This document shows positions 18,739-26,539 of a stretch of 64,000 nucleotides of DNA, piece by piece. The stretch is from Fodinibacter sp963707895 (lineage in GTDB: Bacteria; Actinomycetota; Actinomycetes; Actinomycetales; Dermatophilaceae). The notes beneath the pieces were generated by a model. That model was given only the letters and a program-made list of their open reading frames with translations. It was not told the origin of the DNA and ran no database searches. A program made the translations under genes and the position numbers. Position 1 is the stretch's first letter. Every line of letters starts with the position of its first letter. The DNA lies in the NCBI GenBank assembly GCA_963707895.1, contig CAVPRS010000011.1, forward strand, positions 1 to 64,000. The letters run 5' to 3'.

Positions 18739-20919
18739 TCAGACCGGTGCGAACGGCCCGTCGGACACGTCGGACACATCGGCGACCTCGGCACGGGCCT
18801 GCAGCGCGTCGGTGAGCAGGGAGACCAGCGCCTCGAGCTGCAGGTCGGCCGAGGAGCCGACCTCCTCGTCGGAGCCGTCGAGGGCGCGGGCCGCGAGCCC
18901 GGCCTTGTCGTCGATCAGCTGGGCGATCTTCGGGTCGATCGTCTGCGCGGCGATGATCCGCCACGCGGTGACCGGCTCGGTCTGGCCGATCCGGTGCACG
19001 CGGTCGATCGCCTGGGTCTGCTCCGCGGACGTCCACGACAGCTCGGCCAGCACGACGTTGGAGGCGACCTGGAGGTTGAGCCCGACGCCGGCGGCGGTGA
19101 GCGAGCAGACCACGACGGAGACCTCGGGGTCGGTGAGGAACGCCTCCACCGCGGCCTTGCGCGCCTTCGGGGTCTGGTCGCCACGGATCGAGGTGTAGCC
19201 GATGCCGCGCTTGGTGAAGGTCTGCTCCGCGGCATCCATGACGTCGATGTGCTTGGCGAAGAAGACCACCTTGCCGACGTTGCGGGCCAGCTGGGCGGCG
19301 TAGTCGGCGGCGAGGCCGGCCTTGGCCTGACCGATCCGGCGCATCACGGTGAACACGTTGTCGCCGGTCTTGTCCGAGCCGGCGTTCTTCCGCTCGGCCG
19401 CGGCGACCCGGCGGACCAGGTCGTGGTCGATGCCCTCGATGTCGGTCGCCACCTTGCGGGCGGCGAGCGCGGACTCGTAGCGGGCGACGAGCCGGCGGGC
19501 CAGCTCCTGCTCCGCGGCCCGGATCGAGCGGCTCGCCTCGTCATCCAGCTCGACGAGCATGTCGGCGACGCGACGGGCGGGGATGTCGGAGGCGACGTCG
19601 ACCTTGCGCCGCCGCACGATGCCTAGGTTGATCACGCTGGTGCGCGCGGCCGTGTAGAAGCCGTGGTCGGCGGGGGTCAGGCCGGTGGACTCGAGGGCCG
19701 CCATCAGGGCCGGGCGGGGCTTCTTGTCGCCGATCCAGCCCAGGAACTGCCAGATGGCACGGAAGTCCTCGATGTCGTTGATCAGCGGGGTTCCGGTGAG
19801 CGCCATCAGCAGGGCGTTGGTGCTGCGGGCCCGGATCCGCTCGGACAGCTCGAGCACGTGCTGCGAGCGCTGCGAGGACTTGTTCTTGATGAAGTGCGCC
19901 TCGTCGACGACCATCCCGCGGAAGCCGTGGCGGCCGAGCCAGCCCACGTGCCGGTCGAGGATCTCGTAGTTGACGATGACGATGTCGGCGAAGCCGTCGA
20001 CGGTGTCGCCGTCGCCGTGGATGACGGTCGCGGCGCGGCCCGGGGTCCACAGCTGGGCCTCGTGCGCCCAGTTGGCCTTGACGACGTTGGGGACGACGAC
20101 CAGCAGGGGGAAGGCGTGCGCGGCATCCGCGGCAAGGAGTGCCTGCGCGGTCTTGCCGAGTCCCGGCTCGTCGGCGAGGAGGAAGGTGCGGTGGCCGGCG
20201 GCGGCTGCCGCGACGACCTGGGCCTGGTGGTGCATGAGCTCGAGGTCCTTGATGCCGTGCACGACGTCGGACGGCTCGGGCAGCGGCATGCAGGTGGCGT
20301 CGCCGCCGTACTCGAACGCGCGGAACAGGGGGTTGAGCAGCTCCCAGTCGCCGAGCCGGTTGGTGGTGGGGCGTGGCGTCGCGGCCACGGCCGAGAAGTC
20401 GGGGGCCAGGAAGGGGTTGGCCAGCTGGCGGGCCATGACGGTCTTGGGGACCACGCGACGGGGGGCGTTGGCGAGGTCGGCGAGCTCGGGCTCCGGCTCC
20501 GGCTCCTCCTCGACCTCGCGGCCGGCCTGGCGGAGCATGTCGTTCTTGAGGCCCTTCGCGTCGTCCGAGACGACGGCGCCCTCGGCGAGCAGCTCGAGCA
20601 GGGAGGTGTCGCGCACGGCCGTCTTGGCGAGGATCGTGGCGATGCCGTCGAGCCGGGTCATCATGGCGGTGCGCTCGGACTCGCTCGTGGACGTGTCGGC
20701 CTTGATGCGGGCGCGTTCCTCGCGGACCAGCAGGGCGACGACCTGGTAGGCCGTGCGGCTGCTCGGCCGCACCTTGCCGCGTTGCGCGGCGGCCTCGACC
20801 TGCCGGGCGGTCCTGGCCAGGACGGGGATGATGCCCCCCTCGTTGTTCGCAGGGGAACGGTGCCGGTCGCGCTGCGCGGTGCGCGGCGCTCCGGCACGGC
20901 GCGATGATCGCTGTGCCAA
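18739..20919 (-). CDS. SNF2-type DEAD/DEAH helicase/ATPase
   Basis: 726-residue superfamily 2 ATPase. After a ~270-residue N-terminal region of unknown fold come the helicase motifs: I in LADEPGLGKTAQALLA, II as VVDEAHFIKNKSSQRS, III as LMALTGTPLIND, and in the second lobe VVVCSLTAAGVGLNLQ (V) and AIDRVHRIGQTEPV (VI). These define the Swi2/Snf2 (SMARCAL1-like) group that remodels protein-DNA complexes. The start is TTG at 20919 with GAGAAGGA 5 bases before it; the frame is open a further 16 codons upstream without a ribosome site. No restriction or defence partner adjoins it, so the role could be DNA repair or defence; this is undecided. Confidence 0.9.
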   Translation of the reverse strand: MAQRSSRRAGAPRTAQRDRHRSPANNEGGIIPVLARTARQVEAAAQRGKVRPSSRTAYQVVALLVREERARIKADTSTSESERTAMMTRLDGIATILAKTAVRDTSLLELLAEGAVVSDDAKGLKNDMLRQAGREVEEEPEPEPELADLANAPRRVVPKTVMARQLANPFLAPDFSAVAATPRPTTNRLGDWELLNPLFRAFEYGGDATCMPLPEPSDVVHGIKDLELMHHQAQVVAAAAAGHRTFLLADEPGLGKTAQALLAADAAHAFPLLVVVPNVVKANWAHEAQLWTPGRAATVIHGDGDTVDGFADIVIVNYEILDRHVGWLGRHGFRGMVVDEAHFIKNKSSQRSQHVLELSERIRARSTNALLMALTGTPLINDIEDFRAIWQFLGWIGDKKPRPALMAALESTGLTPADHGFYTAARTSVINLGIVRRRKVDVASDIPARRVADMLVELDDEASRSIRAAEQELARRLVARYESALAARKVATDIEGIDHDLVRRVAAAERKNAGSDKTGDNVFTVMRRIGQAKAGLAADYAAQLARNVGKVVFFAKHIDVMDAAEQTFTKRGIGYTSIRGDQTPKARKAAVEAFLTDPEVSVVVCSLTAAGVGLNLQVASNVVLAELSWTSAEQTQAIDRVHRIGQTEPVTAWRIIAAQTIDPKIAQLIDDKAGLAARALDGSDEEVGSSADLQLEALVSLLTDALQARAEVADVSDVSDGPFAPV

Positions 20920-21159
20920 GCGGTTCCTTCTCCTCAGTCGGACACGGCGGAGAGCCGGCGTCGGCACCGGGTCGGCCGTGCTCGGGGCCCCTTGGCTTGG
21001 GGCGCCGGTGGCACGGCATGCGAGACCGGTGCGAACGCGTGTCAGGGACCAGACCCCGGCCCCGTGTCGCTGATGCGTCCTCGCCGATCGACGGGGCGCG
21101 CTCTCATTCTACGTGGCGTCTGGCGGTTGCCGGTACGGAGTCGACGAGGTTCGTGGTTG

Positions 21160-21996
21160 TCAGGGGTCGAGGGTGCGCACCTTGTCGATGAGGCGGGTGC
21201 GTTCGTCGTCGGTGAGGGGCACCTCGAGGGTGGTGAGCCATTCATCCAGCTCGCCGTCTCTCAGTGGTCGGTGGTCGGTCGGCTGGCCGGGGGCGCGAAT
21301 CGTGAGCGACTGGTGGGTGACCGTGACGTGGAAGTCGGCTTGGTGCTTGCCGATCATCAGGCCGGTGGTGAAGTGCGAGCCCGGGTAGGTGCTCGTGAAG
21401 TGGTGGCCCATGACCACGTCGACGGGCTTCACCTCGAGCTCGTCGGTGGTGTGTGCGACCTCCCAGGCGTCGTTGCGTCGGCGGTAGAGGGCCCAGGCGT
21501 CCGTGTCTGTGTGGCGGACCTGGTAGCGCCAGCCTTCGGGGTACTCGTCCTCGGCGCCGTCGGTCAGCTGGATCGGGCGCATCAGGCTGATGCCGAAGCC
21601 CGGGTCGCAGAGGAGGTGCTCGCCGTCGAGGATGACCTCGACGACCATGTGGGTGCGTCCCTGCTGGCTGCCGGTGGCCGGGTCGCCGACCCGGCCCAGG
21701 TGCCTTCGGACCTGGTAGCCGAGTCGTTCCAGGGCAGCGGCGAATATCGTGCTGTGCTCGAAGCAGTAGCCGCCCCTGCCTCTGTGGACGAACTTCTCCT
21801 GCACGGCCTGGAGGGAGACGCCGGGGTGCCGGCCGAGGAGCACGTCGATGTTGTCGAAGGTGAATGCTCGGACGTGGGCCTCGTGCAGCTCGGCGAGCGC
21901 GGCGCGGTTGGGCTCACCCACCGAAACGTCGACGTCGAGGCGGGCCAGGTAGCCGGTGAGGTCTAGGTCGTCGATCTGCCAGTCGTCGGTCGGCAT
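21160..21996 (-). CDS. nat: Arylamine N-acetyltransferase
   Basis: 278-residue NAT enzyme that transfers acetyl from acetyl-CoA to arylamines or hydrazines such as isoniazid. The catalytic triad is visible: Cys in RGGYCFEHS, His in GRTHMVVEV and Asp in LCDPGFG. The N-terminal helical bundle (DLDLTGYLARL, RAFTFDNIDVLLG) and the C-terminal lid (DGELDEWLTT) are normal. The ATG at 21996 is chosen since the family core begins a few residues later. It is separated by about 240 bases from the helicase and reads in the same direction; no operon link is clear. Confidence 0.93.
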   Translation of the reverse strand: MPTDDWQIDDLDLTGYLARLDVDVSVGEPNRAALAELHEAHVRAFTFDNIDVLLGRHPGVSLQAVQEKFVHRGRGGYCFEHSTIFAAALERLGYQVRRHLGRVGDPATGSQQGRTHMVVEVILDGEHLLCDPGFGISLMRPIQLTDGAEDEYPEGWRYQVRHTDTDAWALYRRRNDAWEVAHTTDELEVKPVDVVMGHHFTSTYPGSHFTTGLMIGKHQADFHVTVTHQSLTIRAPGQPTDHRPLRDGELDEWLTTLEVPLTDDERTRLIDKVRTLDP

Positions 21997-22245
21997 GTCA
22001 ACAGTCAAGCGCAGCAGCCGGATGCGCGCACTTGGCGTGGGGCTCGCGTTCTCCCGGGATGAACGCTCGGGATGAGGTGGGGCCCCCAGCCTTCCGCACA
22101 TTTGAAGGATGGTGGCTCGAGCTGCACTCGTGCGCGGCGAGTCAGCGATCCGGGGGTCCGAGCATTGGCGCCCGATCCCGTGAACGGCTGCTATGCTTGT
22201 TCTATCGCGCTTCTATTTGCGTTTTATCGACACTGGATGGATCCC

Positions 22246-22524
22246 ATGAAGAATTCCTTGCTGCGCAGCCTTGCCGTCGCCGCGGTCGCTGCCCTGGCCG
22301 TCACCGCCGTCGCCACGAACGCGCAGGCTGCCGTGTCGTGGAAGAACTGCACAACCGTCAACAAGAGCTACCCGCACGGCGTGGGCCGGACCAACGCCAG
22401 GGACCACACCTCCGGGCGAGCGGTGACCAACTTCAAGAAGAGCAACACGCTGTACGCCGCCGCGATGAGGGCCAACAAGGGCCTCGATCGTGACAAGGAC
22501 GGCATCGCCTGCGAGAAGCGCTGA
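22246..22524 (+). CDS. Secreted excalibur calcium-binding domain protein
   Basis: 92-residue exported protein: signal peptide (MKNSLLRSLAVAAVAALAVT, cleavage after NAQA) and one excalibur domain beginning WKNCTTVNKSYPHGVGR and ending with the EF-hand-like loop DRDKDGIACEK, whose two Cys probably form a disulfide. Excalibur domains bind calcium at the cell surface. Starts at 22237 and 22246 are both in frame; 22246 places the Lys-rich n-region at the front. It is followed by a gap and the tRNA-Ala gene on the other strand. Upstream DNA (22100-22245) is less GC-rich than its surroundings. Confidence 0.85.
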   Translation: MKNSLLRSLAVAAVAALAVTAVATNAQAAVSWKNCTTVNKSYPHGVGRTNARDHTSGRAVTNFKKSNTLYAAAMRANKGLDRDKDGIACEKR

Positions 22525-22600
22525 CACCTCACTAGAGGGATCGGGGCGCAGCCTCGCTAGCCACCGATCGAGCGCTGGCTGACGCCGGCCTCATTGTTCG

Positions 22601-22676
22601 TGGTGGAGCCAAGGGGACTCGAACCCCTAACCCCCTGCTTGCAAAGCAGGTGCGCTACCAATTGCGCCATGGCCCC
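22601..22676 (-). tRNA. tRNA-Ala (TGC anticodon), CCA encoded
   Basis: Cloverleaf on the minus strand: acceptor GGGGCCA pairs with TGGCTCC, anticodon loop CTTTGCAAG gives TGC, TpsiC arm GGTTCGAGTCC, and the 3' CCA is encoded. It forms the usual Ile-Ala pair downstream of gyrA. Confidence 0.95.
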
Positions 22677-22730
22677 GAGAACACCGAACCCGCGCGCACG
22701 AGGCGAGCGGGCGGCATCCGGGATGAAACG

Positions 22731-22853
22731 TCACGCCTTGGGGGAGTCCGTGGCCTCCGCCCAGAGCCGGCTCTCGGCCTTCTTGGCCTGGATCTGGCGG
22801 TTGACCGCCAGCGCACCGACGGCCGTCGCGACGAGGAGAAGGATCTTCTTCAC
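22731..22853 (-). CDS. DLW-39 family small protein
   Basis: 40-residue protein VKKILLLVATAVGALAVNRQ followed by an AKKAESRLWAEATDSPKA-type tail. It has one short hydrophobic helix and a charged end. Tiny proteins of exactly this pattern lie between the tRNA-Ile and tRNA-Ala genes downstream of gyrA in many Actinobacteria (DLW-39 family). A GAGGTGG site lies about 9 bases before the GTG. It is too short for standard gene callers. Function is unknown. Confidence 0.8.
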   Translation of the reverse strand: MKKILLLVATAVGALAVNRQIQAKKAESRLWAEATDSPKA

Positions 22854-22884
22854 GGGGTTCACCACCTCTTCCGAGAGGATCGGG

Positions 22885-22961
22885 TGGTGGGCCTAACAGG
22901 ACTTGAACCTGTGGCCTCTTCCTTATCAGGGAAGCGCTCTAACCGTCTGAGCTATAGGCCC
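22885..22961 (-). tRNA. tRNA-Ile (GAT anticodon), CCA encoded
   Basis: Minus-strand cloverleaf: acceptor GGGCCTA pairs with TAGGCCC, anticodon stem-loop centred on GAT, TpsiC arm GGTTCAAGTCC, CCA encoded. It sits between the DUF3566 gene and DLW-39 as expected. Confidence 0.95.
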
Positions 22962-23068
22962 GTTCACCGCGATCGGTTGCGCCGCCCACGGAGGGAGGCG
23001 CGGTGCACGAGGCTACCTCACCACGGCACCTGCACTCAAAACGGCTCGGATGCCGCCAACCTGCCAGG

Positions 23069-23785
23069 TCAGTCGTCGGTGAGGGTGAGCTGCACGCCGC
23101 CGACGAGGGCGCTCGAGACGTTGTAGAGGAACGCCCCCAGCGTGGCGATCGCCGTCACCAGGATCACGTCGATCACGGCGATGACGATCGACAGCGAGAG
23201 CACCCGGCCGAGGCCGATGAAGTCCATGATGTCGAACCGCTGCTGGCCGTCCTGAACCACCTGGCCGACGATGCCGTTGATCTGGTCGAAGACCCCCATG
23301 CCGGCCAGGATCGTCCACAGCACGAACACCATGACGACACCGGCGATGCCCAGGGCCACCGAGAGCAGGAACGAGATCTTCATCGCCGACCACGGGTCGA
23401 CGCGCGACACCGTGAGGCGCACCCGACGGGCGGATGCCGGGCGCGGAGCCTGCCGCGGTGCGCCCGCGGCGGGAGCCGGGGCCGGACCCTGCCGCGCAGG
23501 AGCGTTGCCCGGGGCGGCCGCGGGAGCAGCAGGCGGCCCAGTCGGAGCCACGGGAGCCGGCGGCGGCGTGGCCGGTGAGGTGCGAGCCGCCGGCTGACGG
23601 GTCACGGGCACCGGAGTGGTGGGTGCGCTGGGGGAGCCGGCGTCGCCGTCGGCCATCCGGCGCAGCGCGCCGTTCTCGGTGGTCCGCCCTGCGGTACCGC
23701 CGTCGGCATACGGCGCACGACGGGCAGAGCCGGAGGAGGACGCGGTGGGGCGCACCGGGCGCCCCGCGTCTTCAGCGGTGCTCAC
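23069..23785 (-). CDS. DUF3566 domain membrane protein downstream of gyrA
   Basis: 238-residue protein. The first ~125 residues are Pro/Ala-rich and disordered; the DUF3566 domain begins at VRLTVSRVDPWSAMKISF and contains two membrane helices with a loop (QINGIVGQVV, FIGLGRVLSLSIVIAVIDVIL). This corresponds to mycobacterial Rv0007, always after gyrA. Its GTG start immediately follows the gyrA stop with no gap, so it is translated from the gyrase message. A role in cell-envelope or division is suspected for the family but not established here. Confidence 0.92.
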   Translation of the reverse strand: MSTAEDAGRPVRPTASSSGSARRAPYADGGTAGRTTENGALRRMADGDAGSPSAPTTPVPVTRQPAARTSPATPPPAPVAPTGPPAAPAAAPGNAPARQGPAPAPAAGAPRQAPRPASARRVRLTVSRVDPWSAMKISFLLSVALGIAGVVMVFVLWTILAGMGVFDQINGIVGQVVQDGQQRFDIMDFIGLGRVLSLSIVIAVIDVILVTAIATLGAFLYNVSSALVGGVQLTLTDD

Positions 23786-26422
23786 TCACGACCTCCCTGA
23801 GTCCTCGTCGTCCACCGACGGTACGGCATCGGTCGCCTCATCTGCGACACCCGACCCGGCGGGCCCAGCGATCGAGACGTCGTCTTGACCGTCATCCAGA
23901 CCGGATGCCGTGCCCTCCTCGGGCTCCTCGCCCGCCTCAGCGGCCTCGACGGCCTCCTCGACCTCACGCTCCGGGTTGAGGGCGATGCCGACGATCGCGT
24001 CGCTCTTGCCGGCCTTCGCGAACTGCACGCCCATCGTGTTGCGACCGGTGAGGCGTACCTCGTCGACCCGCGAGCGCACGATGTTGCCCTTCTCGAAGAT
24101 CACGAGCACCTCGTCGTCCTCGTCGACGGTCAGGGCTCCGACCAGGTCGCCGCCCTTGTCGGACAGCTTGGCAACGGCGACGCCGTAGATGGCGCGGCCC
24201 TTGACGTTCCACTCCGAGGCCTTCGAGCGCTTGGCCAGGCCCGACTCGAACACGACGAACACGTCGGGGTCGGTGTCCTCGTGCACGACCGACATGGCGA
24301 GCAGCGAGTCGCCACCGCGGAACTTCATCCCGGTGACGCCGGAGGTGGAGCGGCCCATCGGGCGCAGCGTGGCGTCATCGGCGTGGAAGCGCACCGACTG
24401 GCCCTTGCGCGAGACGAGCAGCAGGTCGTCGGACGCCTCGGCCAGGCCGGCGCCGACGAGCTCGTCGCCGTCGCGCAGGTTGACGGCGATCAGGCCCCCG
24501 CTGCGCGGGCTGTCGTACTCGCCGAGCCGGGTCTTCTTGACCAGGCCGGCCTTGGTGGCGAGCACGAGGTAGGCCGCGCTCGCGTAGTCGCGCACCGCCA
24601 GCACCTGGGCGATCTGCTCACCCGGCTGGAACGCCATGACGTTGGCGACGTGCTGACCCTTGCCGTCGCGGCCGGCATCCGGCAGCTCGTAGGCCTTGGC
24701 GCGGTAGACGCGGCCGAGGTTGGTGAAGAAGAGCAGCCAGTGGTGCGAGGTGGTCGTGAAGAAGTGGTCGACCATGTCCTCGCCGCGCAGCGAGGCACCG
24801 CGCACGCCCTTGCCGCCGCGGCGCTGCGAGCGGTAGGCGTCGACCCGGGTGCGCTTGGCGTAGCCGCCGCGGGTGATCGTGACGACGACGTCCTCCTCGG
24901 GGATCAGGTCCTCCATCGACATGTCGCCGTCGAAGGGCATGATCTTGGAGCGCCGGTCGTCGCCGTACTTCTTGACGATCTCGGCGAGCTCCTCCGACAC
25001 GATGTCGCGCTGGCGGGCCGGCTTGGCGAGGATGTCGGTGAAGTCGACGATCATCGCCTCGAGCTCGTCGTGGTCGTCGATGATCTTCTGGCGCTCGAGG
25101 GCCGCGAGCCGACGCAGCTGCATGTCGAGGATCGCCTGGGCCTGGATCTCGTCGATCTCGAGCAGCCCCATCAGGCCCGCACGCGCCTCGTCGACGGTGG
25201 GCGAGCGGCGGATCAGGGCGATGACCTCGTCGAGCGCGTCGAGGGCCTTGAGCAGCCCGCGCAGGATGTGGATGCGCTCCTCGGCCTTGCGCAGCCGGTA
25301 GGTGGTGCGGCGCTGGATGACGTCGAGCTGGTGGTCGACCCAGTGCCGGATGAACGCGTCGATCGGCAGGGTGCGCGGCACGCCGTCGACGAGCGCGAGC
25401 ATGTTGGCGCCGAAGTTGGTCTGCAGCTGGGTGTGCTTGAACAGGTTGTTGAGCACGACCTTGGCGACGGCATCGCGCTTGAGCACGATGACGAGGCGCT
25501 GGCCGGTGCGGCCCGAGGTCTCGTCGCGGATGTCGGCGATGCCGTTGAGCCGGCCGTCCTTGACGTGCTCGGCGATCTTCTGGGCCAGGCTGTCGGGGTT
25601 GACCTGGTAGGGCAGCTCGGTGACGACGAGGCACTGCCGGTTCTGGATCTCCTCGACCTCGACGACCGCGCGCATGATGATCGAGCCGCGACCGGTGCGG
25701 TAGGCGTCCTCGATGCCGCGGGTGCCCATGATCAGCGCGCCGGTGGGGAAGTCGGGCCCCTTGATCTCGCGCATGACCGCCTCGAGCATCTCCTCGCGGC
25801 TGGCCTCGGGGTGCGCGAGCACCCACTGGGCCGCCTCGGAGACCTCGCGCAGGTTGTGCGGCGGGATCTGGGTGGCCATGCCGACCGCGATGCCCGAGCT
25901 GCCGTTGACCAGCAGGTTGGGGAAGCGGCTCGGCAGCACGTCGGGCTCGAGGGTCTTGCCGTCGTAGTTGGGGCGGAAGTCGACGGTCTCCTCGTCGATG
26001 TCGCGCACCATCTCCATGGCGAGCGGCGCCATCCGGCACTCGGTGTAGCGGGGCGCGGCGGCGGGGTCGTCGCCCGGGCTGCCGAAGTTGCCCTGGCCCT
26101 GCACCAGCGGGTAGCGCAGGCTCCAGTCCTGCACGAGCCGCACGAGGGCGTCGTAGATCGACTGGTCGCCGTGCGGGTGGTAGGCGCCCATCACCTCGCC
26201 GACGACGCGGCTGCACTTGTTGAAGCCGCGGTCGGGGCGGTAGCCGCCGTCGTACATGGCGTAGACGACCCGGCGGTGCACGGGCTTCAGGCCGTCGCGC
26301 ACGTCGGGGAGGGCCCGGCTGACGATGACGCTCATGGCGTACTCGATGTACGACCGCTGCATCTCGGTGTTGAGGTCGATCGGCTCCGTGCGGTCGGTCT
26401 CGACGGGCGGCTGCTCAGTCAT
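23786..26422 (-). CDS. gyrA: DNA gyrase subunit A
   Basis: 878-residue subunit that cuts and rejoins DNA during negative supercoiling. The catalytic Tyr is residue 126 (APRYTECRM). The quinolone-resistance region reads YHPHGDQSIYDALVR; Gln87 occupies the position of E. coli Ser83, where Ala or Ser is usual. The C-terminal beta-pinwheel carries the GyrA box QRRGGKG near residue 530. The acidic C-terminal tail (residues ~825-878) is rich in Glu/Asp. It lies 117 bases after gyrB on the same strand. The ATG start MTEQPPVETD is clear. Confidence 0.97.
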   Translation of the reverse strand: MTEQPPVETDRTEPIDLNTEMQRSYIEYAMSVIVSRALPDVRDGLKPVHRRVVYAMYDGGYRPDRGFNKCSRVVGEVMGAYHPHGDQSIYDALVRLVQDWSLRYPLVQGQGNFGSPGDDPAAAPRYTECRMAPLAMEMVRDIDEETVDFRPNYDGKTLEPDVLPSRFPNLLVNGSSGIAVGMATQIPPHNLREVSEAAQWVLAHPEASREEMLEAVMREIKGPDFPTGALIMGTRGIEDAYRTGRGSIIMRAVVEVEEIQNRQCLVVTELPYQVNPDSLAQKIAEHVKDGRLNGIADIRDETSGRTGQRLVIVLKRDAVAKVVLNNLFKHTQLQTNFGANMLALVDGVPRTLPIDAFIRHWVDHQLDVIQRRTTYRLRKAEERIHILRGLLKALDALDEVIALIRRSPTVDEARAGLMGLLEIDEIQAQAILDMQLRRLAALERQKIIDDHDELEAMIVDFTDILAKPARQRDIVSEELAEIVKKYGDDRRSKIMPFDGDMSMEDLIPEEDVVVTITRGGYAKRTRVDAYRSQRRGGKGVRGASLRGEDMVDHFFTTTSHHWLLFFTNLGRVYRAKAYELPDAGRDGKGQHVANVMAFQPGEQIAQVLAVRDYASAAYLVLATKAGLVKKTRLGEYDSPRSGGLIAVNLRDGDELVGAGLAEASDDLLLVSRKGQSVRFHADDATLRPMGRSTSGVTGMKFRGGDSLLAMSVVHEDTDPDVFVVFESGLAKRSKASEWNVKGRAIYGVAVAKLSDKGGDLVGALTVDEDDEVLVIFEKGNIVRSRVDEVRLTGRNTMGVQFAKAGKSDAIVGIALNPEREVEEAVEAAEAGEEPEEGTASGLDDGQDDVSIAGPAGSGVADEATDAVPSVDDEDSGRS

Positions 26423-26539
26423 CGTGTTCCTTGTCTTGCTGGCGTTCAGAGAAGGTGAAGGCGTCGTGGGAGTGCGGGCTCAGATGTCCAGCCTGTGTCT
26501 TTGGGACATCTTCGTCAGCGCTCGTTCCTCGCTTGATCC

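Noticed and set aside
22032..22236. Open frames upstream of the excalibur gene
   Set aside because: The readings do not continue a signal peptide and lack ribosome sites; the secreted start at 22246 is better.
23885..26458. 857-codon open frame on the plus strand across gyrA
   Set aside because: It is antisense to the intact gyrA and is open only because of high GC3; its translation is low-complexity and has no family motif.
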